From positions 2,448,501 to 2,512,500 of the forward strand of contig NZ_CP022219.1 of the NCBI RefSeq assembly GCF_004114915.1: a DNA stretch of 64,000 nucleotides. Reading direction: 5' to 3'. The position numbers were made by a program, and so were the translations under genes. The notes under the pieces are model-generated. The model had not been told where the DNA came from. It was given only the letters and a program-made list of their open reading frames with translations, and made no database searches. This DNA comes from Bradyrhizobium guangxiense. Its GTDB lineage: Bacteria > Pseudomonadota > Alphaproteobacteria > Rhizobiales > Xanthobacteraceae. Positions within the stretch are counted from its first letter, which is position 1, and each line of letters begins with the position of its first letter. Positions 50,051-61,021 of the stretch are shown here, one piece after another.

Positions 50051-53000
50051 TTACTCGGCGGCTTGCTTGACAGTGCCGCGCTCGGACGTCTCGTGGCCTT
50101 CGCCGTCATCCGAACGGCCCCAGCTGGAGAACCAGTTGTTGAGCTCGTCGAGATAGAGATAGACGACGGGCGTGGTGAACAGCGTCAGCGCCTGGCTGAC
50201 GATCAGGCCGCCGACCATGGCATAGCCGAGCGGCTGGCGGATCTCGGCGCCGGTGCCGTGACCGAGCATCAAGGGCACGCCGCCGAGCAGCGCGGCCATC
50301 GTCGTCATCATGATGGGACGGAAGCGCAGCAGCGCAGCCTGGCGGATCGATTCCTCCGGCGTCTTGTGCTCGTCGCGTTCGGCGGCGATCGCAAAGTCGA
50401 CCATCATGATGCCGTTCTTCTTCACGATGCCGATCAGGAGGATGATGCCGATCAAGGCAATGAGGCTGAAGTCGAAGCCGGCCGCCATCAGGATCGCGAG
50501 CGCGCCGACGCCGGCCGAGGGCAGCGTCGACAGAATCGTGATCGGATGGATGTAGCTCTCGTAGAGGATGCCGAGGATCAGGTAGACCACGACGAGCGCG
50601 GCGAGGATCAGTAGTGGCACCGTGCCGAGCGACTGCTGGAACGCCTGCGCGGTACCCTGGAAGCTCGAGTTGAGCGTCGGCGGCGCGCCGAGATCGGCCA
50701 TCGCCTTCTGGACGGCCTCGGTCGCCTGGCCGAGCGCGACGCCTTGCGCGAGGTTGAAGCTTATCGTGATCGCCGGGAACTGGCCCTGGTGGCTGATCGA
50801 GAGCGGGCGGACCGGATCGGTGGTCCAGGTCGCGAACGTCGAGAGCGGCACTTGATCGCCCGTCAAAGGCGATTTCAGATAGAGCTTGTTGAGGCTGTCG
50901 AGATTGCCCTGCATCTCCGGCAGGATCTCCAGGATCACCTTGTAGGTGTTGAGCTGGGTGAAATACTGCGTGACCTGCCGCTGTCCGAAGGCGTCATACA
51001 GCGTGTCGTCGATCAGCTGCGGCTGGATGCCGTACCGTGCGGCGGTGTCGCGGTTGATCCTGAGCTGGACGGTGGTGCCCTGGGTCTGCTGGTCGGTCGC
51101 GACGTCGCGCAGCTCCGGCAGCGTCTGCATCTTGGCGAGGATCTTGGGCGCCCATTCGTTGAGCTCGTCCAGATTGGCGTCCTGCAGCGTGAATTCGAAC
51201 TGCGTGCGCGTCGGCCGCCCGCCGAGCCGCACGTCCTGGGCCGCCTGCATGTAGAGGCGGGCGCCCTCGACCTTGTCGAACTGGGGACGCAGCCGCGCGA
51301 TGATCTGCTGCGCGGAGGCCTCGCGCTGGTCGCGAGGCTTCAGCGTGATGAAGATGTTGCCGTTGTTGCCGGCGCGGCCGCTGCCGCCGATCGACATGGC
51401 AACACTGGCAACGTCGGGATCGGCCAGGATGATCTTGCCGAGCTGTTCCTGGCGCCGGACCATCTCCCTGAACGAGATATCCTGCGAGGCTTCCGAGGTG
51501 GCGGTGATCAGGCCGACATCCTGCTGCGGGAAGAAACCTTTCGGGATCAGGACGAACAGGTAGATCGACAGTCCGAGAGTGGCGAAGAAGATCGTGAGCG
51601 TGGTGCGCCGCCAGGCCAGGGCGTGATCCAGAACGTATTCGTAGCCGCGCAGCATCGCGTCGAAGGCGCGCTCGCTCCACTGATAGAAGCGGCCGTGCTG
51701 CACCTCGCCATGGGCGCGCAGGAAGCGCGAGGCCATCATCGGCGTCAGGGTCAGCGACACGAACATCGAGACGAAGATGGTCATCGCCAGCACGACGGCG
51801 AATTCGCGGAACAGGCGCCCGATGATGCCGCCCATCAGGAGCAGCGGGATCAGCACCGCGACCAGCGAGATGCTGATCGACACGATGGTGAAACCGATTT
51901 CCTTCGAACCGCGGAAGGCCGCCGCCATCGGCGATTCGCCTTCCTCGATGTAGCGCGTGATGTTCTCGAGCATCACGATGGCATCGTCGACCACGAATCC
52001 GACCGCGATGGTGAGCGCCATCAGCGACAGATTGTCGAGCGAATAGCCGGCGACCCACATCAGGGCGCAGGCGCCGAGTAGCGCGAGCGGAACCGTGATG
52101 GTCGGAATGACCGTGGCCCAGAAGCTGCGCAGGAAGATGAAGATGACCATGACCACGAGGGCGATGGTCAGCAGCAGCGTGAACTGGACGTCCTCGACCG
52201 CGGCGCGGATGGTCGTGGTGCGGTCGCTGATGAGCTCGATCTTGATCGCGGGTGGGATCGCCGCCACGAGGCGAGGCAGGGTCGCCTTGATCCTGTCGAC
52301 GGTCTCGATGACGTTGGCGCCGGGTTGCTTGAAGATCACCAGGAACACGCCGCGCTTGCCGTTCGCCCAGGCCGCCTGCTTGGCGTCTTCGGCGGCACTG
52401 ACCGCCTGGCCGATGTCCCGGATTCGCAACGGAGCGCCGTTCCGATAGGCGATGATGACGTCGTTCCAGTCCTTCGCGTGCGTGAGCTGGTCGTTGGCGT
52501 AGATCGTATAGGCGCGCTTCTCACCGTCGATATTGCCCTTGGGGCTGTCGACCGTGGTGATCGCGATCTGGCTGCGGACGTCCTCCATCGACAGGCCCTT
52601 GGCGACCAGCTTCGCGGGATCGACCTGGACGCGGATGGAGGGTTTCTGCTGGCCGCCGATGAAGACCTGCGCCACGCCCGACAGCTGACTGATCTGCTGG
52701 GCGAGCTGGGCGTCGACCGCGTCGCTGACGCTGGTCAGAGGCAGTGTCTCCGACGTCGCCGAAAGCAACAGGATCGGCGCGTCGGCCGGGTTGACCTTGC
52801 GGTAGGTCGGCGGTGAAGGGAGGTTCTTCGGCAATTGGCCGCTGGCGGCGTTGATGGCGCCCTGCACGTCGTTGGCGGCGCCGTCGATGCTGCGGTTGAG
52901 GTCGAACTGAATGGTGATCGACGCGGTGCCGAGATAACTCGTCGAGGTCATCTGGGCGATGCCGGGTATCTGGGCGAACTGGCGCTCCAGCGGCTGGGCC

Positions 53001-53197
53001 ACGGACGAAGCCATCGTCTCGGGGCTGCCGCCCGGCAGATTGGCGGTGATCTGGATGGTCGGGAAGTCGACCTGCGGCAGCGGTGCGACCGGAAGCAGGG
53101 GATAGGCGACGAGACCGACAAAGAGGATGCCGGCCATCAGCAGCGAGGTGCCGATGGGATAACGGATGAAAGGTGCCGAAATCCCGCCCTCGGTCAT
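50051..53197 (-). CDS. RND multidrug efflux permease (MdtB/MuxB-like)
   Basis: A 1048-residue pump with the AcrB-type plan: TM1 after FIRYPIGTSLLMAGILFVGL, periplasmic porter loops, and an Asp pair in TM4 (AVGFVVDDAIVMLENI, near residue 405). The second TM half ends in a C-terminal tail. LLPVAPLPQVDFPTIQI after TM1 is typical of MdtB/MdtC-type proteins. Only one such permease gene follows the adaptor, unlike MdtABC, which has two. It overlaps the adaptor gene by ATGA. No outer-membrane channel or regulator gene is adjacent. Confidence 0.92.
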   Translation of the reverse strand: MTEGGISAPFIRYPIGTSLLMAGILFVGLVAYPLLPVAPLPQVDFPTIQITANLPGGSPETMASSVAQPLERQFAQIPGIAQMTSTSYLGTASITIQFDLNRSIDGAANDVQGAINAASGQLPKNLPSPPTYRKVNPADAPILLLSATSETLPLTSVSDAVDAQLAQQISQLSGVAQVFIGGQQKPSIRVQVDPAKLVAKGLSMEDVRSQIAITTVDSPKGNIDGEKRAYTIYANDQLTHAKDWNDVIIAYRNGAPLRIRDIGQAVSAAEDAKQAAWANGKRGVFLVIFKQPGANVIETVDRIKATLPRLVAAIPPAIKIELISDRTTTIRAAVEDVQFTLLLTIALVVMVIFIFLRSFWATVIPTITVPLALLGACALMWVAGYSLDNLSLMALTIAVGFVVDDAIVMLENITRYIEEGESPMAAAFRGSKEIGFTIVSISISLVAVLIPLLLMGGIIGRLFREFAVVLAMTIFVSMFVSLTLTPMMASRFLRAHGEVQHGRFYQWSERAFDAMLRGYEYVLDHALAWRRTTLTIFFATLGLSIYLFVLIPKGFFPQQDVGLITATSEASQDISFREMVRRQEQLGKIILADPDVASVAMSIGGSGRAGNNGNIFITLKPRDQREASAQQIIARLRPQFDKVEGARLYMQAAQDVRLGGRPTRTQFEFTLQDANLDELNEWAPKILAKMQTLPELRDVATDQQTQGTTVQLRINRDTAARYGIQPQLIDDTLYDAFGQRQVTQYFTQLNTYKVILEILPEMQGNLDSLNKLYLKSPLTGDQVPLSTFATWTTDPVRPLSISHQGQFPAITISFNLAQGVALGQATEAVQKAMADLGAPPTLNSSFQGTAQAFQQSLGTVPLLILAALVVVYLILGILYESYIHPITILSTLPSAGVGALAILMAAGFDFSLIALIGIILLIGIVKKNGIMMVDFAIAAERDEHKTPEESIRQAALLRFRPIMMTTMAALLGGVPLMLGHGTGAEIRQPLGYAMVGGLIVSQALTLFTTPVVYLYLDELNNWFSSWGRSDDGEGHETSERGTVKQAAE

Positions 53198-54363
53198 TCC
53201 TGTCGTACCTTATTCTGGGCCGGGTTCGAGCTCGCCACCGTCGTCGAGACGAGGCTTCCGGGCTGCACCTTGAACTGGCCGCCGGTGATCACCTGCTGCC
53301 CGGGCGTCAGCCCTTCTTCGATGACCGAACGACCATCGATGGCGTAGCTGACCTTGATCTTGTGCACCTCGGCCTTGTTGTCCTGATTGACGGTATAGGC
53401 ATAGAGGCCGTTGGTGGAATGCTGGACCGCGTCATCCGGAACCACGGTCGCGTCCTTCAGCGTCCGCACCAGAAGCCGCGTCGAGACCGATTGGCCCGGC
53501 CACAGCGTGTGGTCCTTGTTGTCGAATACGGCTTTGAGCCGGATCGTCCCACTGGTGGTGTCGACCTGGTTGTTGATGACCGCAAGCTTGCCCTCGGCCA
53601 GCGTCTTCTTGCCGTCGGTGGTGAAGGCGATCACCTTGAGCGCGCCGGACTTCTGGCCCTCGCTGATGTAAGGAAGCTGGTCTTCCGGCGCCGTGAAGAT
53701 CACGGCGATCGGCTCGACCTGCGAAATCATGACGATGCCCGTCTGTGTCGAGGCATTGACGATGTTGCCGATGTCGACCTGGCGCAGGCCCGCGACGCCG
53801 GTGATCGGCGCCTTGACCTGCGTGTAGTCGAGCTGGGTCTGGGCGTTGGCGATCGCGGCTTCGTCGGCGGCAATCTGGGCGGTGAGCTGGGCGACGGTCG
53901 AGCGCTGGGTGTCGACCCGCTGTGCGGTCGCGAATTCGCCCAGCTTCATGGCGCGCTGAAGCTCGAGATTGGCGTTGGCGAGGTTCGCCTCGTCCTGCGC
54001 CTTCTTGGCCTTGGCCTGGTCGAGCGCGGCTTGATAGGGACGGGGATCGATCGAGACCAGAAGCTCGCCCTGCTGGACGATCTGGCCCTCCTTGAAGGCG
54101 AGCTTGTCGATCTGGCCGTCCACGCGCGTCCGGACCTGCACGGTGTTGAAACCCTGAACCGTGCCGAGACCGGTCAGGTAGACCGGGAAGTCGGCCTTCT
54201 GGACCGGCGTAACGCTCACCGGGACGGCGGCGGGGCGGGGTGGGCCTTTCTGGGCGGTCTGGGCCTTTCCGGCTTCGGGACCGAATTTCTGCCAACCATA
54301 GTAACCCGCGGAGGCCACGGCCGCGATGATCAGAAGCCAGAGGATCGGCCGGGACTTTTTCAT
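53194..54363 (-). CDS. RND efflux periplasmic adaptor (MdtA-like)
   Basis: A 389-residue membrane-fusion protein with an N-terminal anchor (residues about 5-22, ILWLLIIAAVASAGYYG). It has the lipoyl halves VQVRTRVDGQIDKLAFKEGQIV and YTQVKAPITGVAGLRQVDIGNIV flanking a coiled-coil hairpin, then VIFTAPEDQLPYI and C-terminal barrel domains. I chose the ATG at 54363, immediately before the anchor; the 35 upstream codons are AT-rich and overlap the promoter. First gene of the second RND operon. Confidence 0.9.
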   Translation of the reverse strand: MKKSRPILWLLIIAAVASAGYYGWQKFGPEAGKAQTAQKGPPRPAAVPVSVTPVQKADFPVYLTGLGTVQGFNTVQVRTRVDGQIDKLAFKEGQIVQQGELLVSIDPRPYQAALDQAKAKKAQDEANLANANLELQRAMKLGEFATAQRVDTQRSTVAQLTAQIAADEAAIANAQTQLDYTQVKAPITGVAGLRQVDIGNIVNASTQTGIVMISQVEPIAVIFTAPEDQLPYISEGQKSGALKVIAFTTDGKKTLAEGKLAVINNQVDTTSGTIRLKAVFDNKDHTLWPGQSVSTRLLVRTLKDATVVPDDAVQHSTNGLYAYTVNQDNKAEVHKIKVSYAIDGRSVIEEGLTPGQQVITGGQFKVQPGSLVSTTVASSNPAQNKVRQE

Positions 54364-54742
54364 GTCGTCTCGTGTCGGCTCGTATGCCCTCAGCTTACGA
54401 ATTATAGGGCAATCGCAGGGTTCCAGCGCGTTTGTATAATACACGCCAAGTTCCAGTGTAAACAGCACTATCCGTCGAGAATCCTAAACAATTGGAAAGC
54501 TTTGCACCGTCTGGGCAATGGTCTGGCGCGGCCGTGTGCAGTGCTGCATTTTCCCGGCCAGGTCGATCGGCGGGCAACTCTTGTGCGACACCCGCGGACG
54601 GTGTGCTCAAGTCCGAACGGCATCGCGCCGCGCCACCGCGCGATGCCGCTGACGAGAACGGTTCTAAATCGCGCGGACGCCGTTTCGGTTGTCAGCAATT
54701 TCGGCATCGTCCATATCGGCGCCGCCACCAATGGAGCGCAGG
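54364..54742. promoter_or_regulatory. 379-base divergent region with an AT-rich near-palindrome
   Basis: No gene is supported between the RND adaptor and the small plus-strand gene. At 54433-54443 the sequence TGTATAATACA forms 5-base complementary arms around one A, in a wider GCGT...ACGC context. It also contains a -10-like TATAAT (plus) or TATTAT (minus). It is the best promoter/operator candidate for the RND operon; the regulator is unknown because no regulator gene is adjacent. Confidence 0.4.
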
Positions 54743-54982
54743 ATGGACGAACTGAACGGCAAGCTGATCGCGTGTCAGATTCTGATCACGGGATTGATCG
54801 CGCGTGTGGCCAACGAGCAGCGCGATCCCTTGCGCTTCCTCACCGACTTCCGAGACGAGATCAAGGCCGTCGTGAACGGCGTCAACATCGCCGGCATGGA
54901 CAGCACCGATCGCGTGCGCGCCGTTGCGCAGAAAACGGTCGACGAATTGTTTTCGCTGATGAAGCCGCCGAGCAGTGATTGA
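54743..54982 (+). CDS. small helical protein of unknown function
   Basis: A 79-residue protein starting MDELNGKLIACQILITGLIA, with two or three helices (one hydrophobic near residues 6-21, an amphipathic one at the C-terminus, VRAVAQKTVDELFSLM). GGAG lies six bases before the ATG at 54743; an ATG four codons upstream is possible. It lies between the RND operon and the iron-uptake operon with no obvious link to either. Family not recognised. Confidence 0.55.
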   Translation: MDELNGKLIACQILITGLIARVANEQRDPLRFLTDFRDEIKAVVNGVNIAGMDSTDRVRAVAQKTVDELFSLMKPPSSD

Positions 54983-55024
54983 TGCTGAGCGAGACTGCGG
55001 ATTGCGCAGCATTCGACGCTGTCT

Positions 55025-55086
55025 CTTAGAACGAATCCAATCTCAGTTTAGAACGGTTTCAAACTCCAGTTTAGAATTGTTTTGAT
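55025..55086. promoter_or_regulatory. three tandem iron-box-like sites (Irr/ICE or Fur type)
   Basis: Three 17-base units repeat at 22-23 base spacing: CTTAGAACGAATCCAAT (55025), TTTAGAACGGTTTCAAA (55047) and TTTAGAATTGTTTTGAT (55070). The second matches the rhizobial iron control element TTTAGAA-NNN-TTCTAAA at 12 of 14 fixed positions. They lie 105-166 bases upstream of the TonB-dependent receptor. Iron-responsive control by Irr or a Fur relative is the natural reading. Confidence 0.55.
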
Positions 55087-55190
55087 CTGGACGGATTCAA
55101 GCGTTCTTGCGAGGCACTCGCATTGACCCGCTATTTTGCGGCCGATACCAACAACTCATCGTTCATCGAAGTGAATGAGCGAACAGGAAG

Positions 55191-57605
55191 ATGGGGCGTT
55201 GGGTAATGGGGCAGGTGGTGGCACCGAGGTCGTTGCGTTCGGTCGCAGCATTCGATCTGGTGGATGAAAAATTCGCGGGCGTTTCCGGCAAGAAGGTCTC
55301 CGCGGTTGCAAGCTTGATTGCGGTGGCGTCGGTGTCGAGTGGGGCGCAGGCGCAGCAGTCGAACCTGCCGCCGGTGACGGTCGACGCGCCTGTCGAGCGG
55401 CCGCGTCCGACGGCGTCGAAGCCCTCGCCGGAGCAGATCCGGGCGCGCAACGCAATTCGTCGCGCCGCGCAGCGCGAGCAGACGGCCCAGCAGGCGGCGC
55501 CGACTGCGCCGTCGGATGCTCCCGACGGCAATCCCTATGCCGATCCGGCCGCGCCCTACAAGGTCGACCACGTCCAGGCCTCGGGCAAGTTTCCCGAGAA
55601 GATGCTGAACACGCCCAAGAGCATCACGGTGCTCAGCAAGGAAGTGCTCGAGGACAAGAACGCGACGACGCTGAAGGAGATCGGGCGCTCGACCGCGGGC
55701 GTGACGCTGGGCTCGGGCGAGGGCGGCAACGCGTTCGGCGACCGCTTCTTCATTCGCGGCTTCGACGCGCGCAACGACGTCTTCATCGACGGCATCCGCG
55801 ATCCCGCCGTTTCCATCCGCGAGAACTTCTTCACCGAGCAGATCGAGATCCTGCGCGGGCCGGCATCGTCCTACGCTGGACGCGGCACCGCCGGCGGCGC
55901 CATCAACATCGTCACCAAGCAGGCCGGCGACGTCAACTTCAAGCGCATGGACACCGAGTTCGGCACCGATCGGACCAAGCGCGTCACGCTCGACGTCAAC
56001 CAGGTGATCGATCCGACCTTCTCGGTGCGCACCGGCGGCCTGTTCCAGGATGCCGAGGTCGCCGGACGCGATCACGTCACCGACAATCGCTGGGGCACTT
56101 TCATCTCGACCAAGTACACCCCGACCGCCGACCTCAAGATCACGACCAACTACGTCCATACCGACCTCAGCGGCTATCCTGACTTCGGCGTGCCCTACTA
56201 CAAGCAGGGCAATGTGCCGGTGACGTCGGCCGGCATCCCGCGCGGAAACTGGTACGGCTTCCTCAACCGAGACTTCCAGACCGCGCGGCAGGATTTCGGC
56301 ACCGGCACGATCGAGTACAAGGTCAACGATGCCATCACACTGACCAGCAAGGTGCGCGGCGAGCATTCGCTGCTCAACTACATCGGCACGCTGCCGCAGA
56401 ACCCGATCACGACCAGTCCCAATCCGCTGCTCTGGACCACGACGGCGAGCGCGCAGAGCCGCTACCAGAACGTCGACGTGTGGGCCAATCAGAACGAGGC
56501 CACGTTCAAGCTCGACACCGGCGGGGTCAAGCACACCGCGGTGTTCGGCGTCGAATATTCCAACGAGAACATCTCGATCGACCGCTATGCCGGCCTTGCG
56601 TCGGAACTGTCCGGCTCGCCCTTCACGAGCTCCGGCGCGGTGACCGGGGTCAATCTCTACGCCCCGCAATACACCTACATTCCGTTCGGCATTCCCTCGC
56701 TGCTCGGAAACCCGACGCGCTACGGCGTCAACACCAGCAGCGTGTATGTCATGGATACCGCGAACTGGCAGGACACGATCATCGTCAATGGCGGCGTGCG
56801 CTACGACGGTTACAGCCAGAGCGCGTCGAACAATTCGAGCTTCGTGAAGCAGAACGCGGATCTCGTGAACTACAATGTCGGCCTGGTCTAAAAGCCGATG
56901 TCGATCGGCAGCATCTATGCAGCCTATGCGACCTCGGCCAATCCGTTCGGTTCGGAGCTTGACGCGACCGGCACCGATTACGGCGGTGTTCCCCCCAACT
57001 CGACCCTCCTGCTCGGGCCGGAGCGCAACAAGGCGGTCGAGCTCGGCACCAAATGGGAGCTCGCCGACCGCCACCTGCTGGTGACCGGCGCGCTGTTCCA
57101 GACCACCAAGGACAACGCGCGCGAGACCGTCAATGGCCTGCTGACGTCGGGCGCTGCCTACAGGATCCAGGGCATCGACATCGAAGCCGAGGGCAAGATC
57201 ACCGATCGCTGGAGCATCTTCGGCGGCCTGGTGCTGATGCAGTCCAAGGTCACGCAGAGCGGCGTCGCCTCGAATATCGGCCTGCAGCTCGCCAACGTCG
57301 CCCACCAGTCGTTCAGCATGCTGACCAAGTACAAATTCGACGGCGGCTGGGAGCTCGGCGGGCAGGCGGTGTACCGCTCGAAGGTTTACGGCGGCACGTT
57401 TGCGGCCAACACCAACGAGCTGCCGAGCTATTGGCGCTTCGATGCGTTCGTCGAGAAGAAGATCGACCAGAACTGGACCATGAAGTTCTACGCGCAGAAC
57501 CTGACCAACAAGCTCTATTACGACTCGTTCTACCGCAGCAACGTCCCCTTCGTGGCGGTCGCGCCGGGACGGGCCTTCTACCTCGTGACGACGGCGAAGT
57601 TCTGA
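55191..57605 (+). pseudogene. TonB-dependent siderophore receptor interrupted by an in-frame TAA (Fiu/FhuE-like)
   Basis: An 804-codon outer-membrane receptor. It has a long N-terminus with a signal-like segment (about residues 35-57, ending AQAQ), a plug domain (PKSITVLSKEVLEDKNATTLKEIG; RFFIRGF; GAINIVTK) and a beta barrel ending in a C-terminal Phe (VTTAKF). The codon at 56889-56891 is TAA, in the same frame on both sides: the sequence reads NVGLV-stop-KPMSIGSIYAAY, where homologous barrels have a Tyr. A single base change from TAC or TAT explains it. The first part is 566 residues. Everything else is intact, so the lesion is recent, suppressed or a sequence error. Confidence 0.85.
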
Positions 57606-57607
57606 TC

Positions 57608-58293
57608 ATGTTGACGTGCTTGCCTGGCGTTCTCAGCAAGGAAGATGTGGCGGATTTCCGCCGCATCATGGACGCCAGCGAATGGGAAGACGGGCGGTCG
57701 ACTGCCGGCGCGCAGTCGGCCATGGTCAAGCGCAACGAGCAATTGCCTGCGGATAGCGAGGTCGCGCGCAGGCTCGGCAACCGCATCATCTCGGCGCTGA
57801 CGTCCAACCCGCGCTTCATCGCGGCGGCGATCCCGCTCCAGATCTTCCCGCCGTTGTTCAACCGCTATGCGGCGAGCGGCGGCCATCATTTCGGCCTGCA
57901 TGTCGACAATGCGATCCGGGGCGATCGCCTGACCGGCCTTCGCATCCGCACAGACCTGTCGGTCACGCTGTTTCTCGCCGAGCCGGAAGAGTATGACGGT
58001 GGCGAACTTGTGATCGAGGATACCTACGGCTCCCACGAAGTGAAGTTGCCAGCCGGCGACTGCGTGCTCTATCCCTCGACCAGCCTCCATCTCGTCACCC
58101 CCGTGACCAGGGGAACGCGGGTTGCGTCTTTCTTCTGGCTTCAGAGCATGATACGGGACGATCAAGCCCGGAGCATGATCTTTGACCTCGACACCGCGAT
58201 ACAGGCGCTGGTGGAACGGCTCGGGCGTGACGATCCCGAAACGGTCAAATTGACGGGTATCTATCACAACCTCATTCGCTACTGGGCCGAAGT

Positions 58294-58297
<4 letters not shown>
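57608..58297 (+). CDS. piuC: PKHD-type Fe(II)/2-oxoglutarate hydroxylase (PiuC/YbiX-like)
   Basis: A 229-residue dioxygenase with the 2-His-1-Asp facial triad H98-V-D100 and H161, and the 2-oxoglutarate-binding Arg R171. It begins [18 protein letters not shown], typical of PiuC/YbiX. PiuC genes sit beside catecholate siderophore receptors (PiuA/Fiu) in many proteobacteria; the substrate is not established. It starts two bases after the receptor stop, and its own stop overlaps exbB by ATGA. Confidence 0.92.
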
Positions 58298-59259
<962 letters not shown>

Positions 59260-59262
59260 ACC

Positions 59263-59718
59263 ATGGCCGTTTCGCTCGCAGACAATGACGACGACGACGA
59301 TTTCTCGGAAACGCATGACATCAACGTCACGCCGTTTATCGACGTCATCCTGGTTCTGCTGATCATCTTCATGGTCGCGGCCCCGCTTTCCACGGTCGAT
59401 CTGCCGATCGATCTGCCGACGTCGAGCGCGACGCCGCAGAAGAAGCCGGACAAGCCGACCTATCTCAGCATCAAGCCGGATCTGACGCTTGCGATCGGGG
59501 AAAACCCGGTACACCGGACCGAGCTGATCGGGACGCTCGACGGGATGTCCGACATGAGCAAGGACAAGTACGTCTTCCTGCGCGCCGACAAGTCGGTACC
59601 GTATGGGGAGTTGATGGGAGTCATGGAGCTGTTGCGCTCGGGTGGTTATACGCGGGTGAAGCTGGTGGCGCTGGAAGGCGCCCCGGGAGCGCCCGCGGCA
59701 GGCGCCGCTCAGCCTTGA
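59263..59718 (+). CDS. exbD: TonB-system transport protein ExbD
   Basis: A 151-residue protein with one N-terminal transmembrane helix (about 24-44) containing the essential Asp in INVTPFIDVILVLLIIFMV, and a periplasmic domain of about 100 residues. It forms the ExbB5-ExbD2 proton motor. Its stop is 11 bases before the tonB ATG at 59730. The N-terminal acidic run DNDDDDDF is unusual but precedes the helix and should not disturb it. Confidence 0.93.
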   Translation: MAVSLADNDDDDDFSETHDINVTPFIDVILVLLIIFMVAAPLSTVDLPIDLPTSSATPQKKPDKPTYLSIKPDLTLAIGENPVHRTELIGTLDGMSDMSKDKYVFLRADKSVPYGELMGVMELLRSGGYTRVKLVALEGAPGAPAAGAAQP

Positions 59719-59729
59719 GAAGACGCGCG

Positions 59730-60548
59730 ATGTCGGACGAACTCAAACCATCCCGGAAGCTCTGGATCCTGGCGGCGGTGGCGGCGCTTGCGCTCCATCT
59801 GGGTGGTGCTGCGCTCGCGCTGGCCCATCTGCGGGTCGATGACGACGGCGACGGCCTGGGGGCGGCTGGTGCGGAGTTCGCGGTGGAGATGACCTCGCCG
59901 CCGGTTCAAGAGTCCAATCTGCCCCTCGCGCCTACGGAGTCGGATGAGTCGGAAGAGCGCCCGGCGCTGCCCGAACAGAAGACCGAGGTGAAGGAGTCGG
60001 ATCTTCCCCAGGACCGGCCGCAACAGGTCGAGGAGGCCGATCGTCTCGTTACCGAGAACAAGACGAAGAAGGAACAGGACGACGAGCCGAAGCTGGCCGC
60101 GGTTGAAACGCCGGCCATGGAGGCGTCCCAGAAGTCGGTTGCAGCGGATCGGCAGACTTTCGAAGACGCCATCCGCGAAGGCGAGAAGGCCATGGCGCCG
60201 GTGCTTGGCATCGGCAAGGACCTGCTGAAGCTGACGGCGGACTGGAACCGCAAGATCAGCGCGCATCTTGCAGCGCACAAAGTCAATCCCGAGGGCAAGG
60301 AGCCCAAGGACCAGACGGCAAAGGTGAGCTTCGCGCTAAACCGGAGAGGCAACGTGATTTCGGTCGATGTCGTGGAATCGTCCGGAGATGCCGCTTACGA
60401 TGCCGCTGCGATCTCCATGGTCCACAAGTCCGATCCGTTTCCGGTACCACCCAACGAGCTGACCGAGGAGCGGTTCGAGCGCACCGTCGAGATCAAGTTC
60501 AAGCCGCGTGACGAGAAGAAAAAGAAGACGGCCGCTCAGCGCCAGTAG
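59730..60548 (+). CDS. tonB: energy transducer TonB
   Basis: A 272-residue protein with a single N-terminal transmembrane anchor (LWILAAVAALALHLGGAALA, about residues 11-30) that carries the conserved His. A charged, Glu/Lys-rich linker (about 60-130) stands instead of the classic Pro-rich one, and a C-terminal TonB domain reads TAKVSFALNRRGNVISVDVVESSGD and YDAAAISMVHKSDPFPVPP. It transfers energy to the receptor TonB box. The start is the ATG at 59730 rather than an upstream TTG. Last gene of the iron operon. Confidence 0.9.
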   Translation: MSDELKPSRKLWILAAVAALALHLGGAALALAHLRVDDDGDGLGAAGAEFAVEMTSPPVQESNLPLAPTESDESEERPALPEQKTEVKESDLPQDRPQQVEEADRLVTENKTKKEQDDEPKLAAVETPAMEASQKSVAADRQTFEDAIREGEKAMAPVLGIGKDLLKLTADWNRKISAHLAAHKVNPEGKEPKDQTAKVSFALNRRGNVISVDVVESSGDAAYDAAAISMVHKSDPFPVPPNELTEERFERTVEIKFKPRDEKKKKTAAQRQ

Positions 60549-61021
60549 AGTCGGATCGCGACATAGACCACGACCAGGCAGGCGAAAATCAGCGCCACCG
60601 GCAGCGGCCGTTTCTGGGCTCCAGCGAATGCTCCCGCCCGGAAGGAGGCGGACCGCTTCGGGGCCGGTGCCGGGCGGCGGAAGGCGGTAACATTGTCCTG
60701 CGCCGTTTCAGGCGGACGGGAGCGGACGTCGGGCGCGGTTCCTCCGCCGCCCATTTCGGCATAATAGGCCTTGTAGATTGCGCCAATGGTGGCCTCGGTG
60801 GCCTCGCCCTCGCTCGCCTGTGTCAGGAGGTTCTGATAGCTCGCCAGGAACTCCTGGGCCTCCGGAGGCAAGGCGGACGCCCCATTGAGTTTGGCCATCA
60901 TCTTCCATGTGGCGAAATCGGCGCGGGCGCGGGTGTCGGCGCGTCGCGCGATCAGCATATCGGCAGCTTTGACCAAGTCGGCCTCTGGCCCTTCGGCTTG
61001 TGTTCGGGGTTCGCTGTTCAA
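60536..61021 (-). CDS. hypothetical protein with C-terminal membrane helix
   Basis: A 161-residue protein: a helical N-terminal domain (residues 10-90, LVKAADMLIARRADTRARADFATW), a Pro/Ala/Arg-rich linker and one C-terminal transmembrane helix (PVALIFACLVVVYVAIRLYW, about 141-160), so it is tail-anchored. The start is a TTG directly following the stop of the site-2 protease gene (TAG then TTG), suggesting translational coupling. Its 3' end overlaps the convergent tonB gene by 13 bases. Family not recognised. Confidence 0.65.
   Translation of the reverse strand: MNSEPRTQAEGPEADLVKAADMLIARRADTRARADFATWKMMAKLNGASALPPEAQEFLASYQNLLTQASEGEATEATIGAIYKAYYAEMGGGGTAPDVRSRPPETAQDNVTAFRRPAPAPKRSASFRAGAFAGAQKRPLPVALIFACLVVVYVAIRLYWR

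Noticed and set aside
56892..57605. Calling the receptor's two halves separate genes, or invoking a programmed frameshift
   Set aside because: Both halves are in the same frame and join into one beta barrel, so a nonsense codon is the simplest reading.
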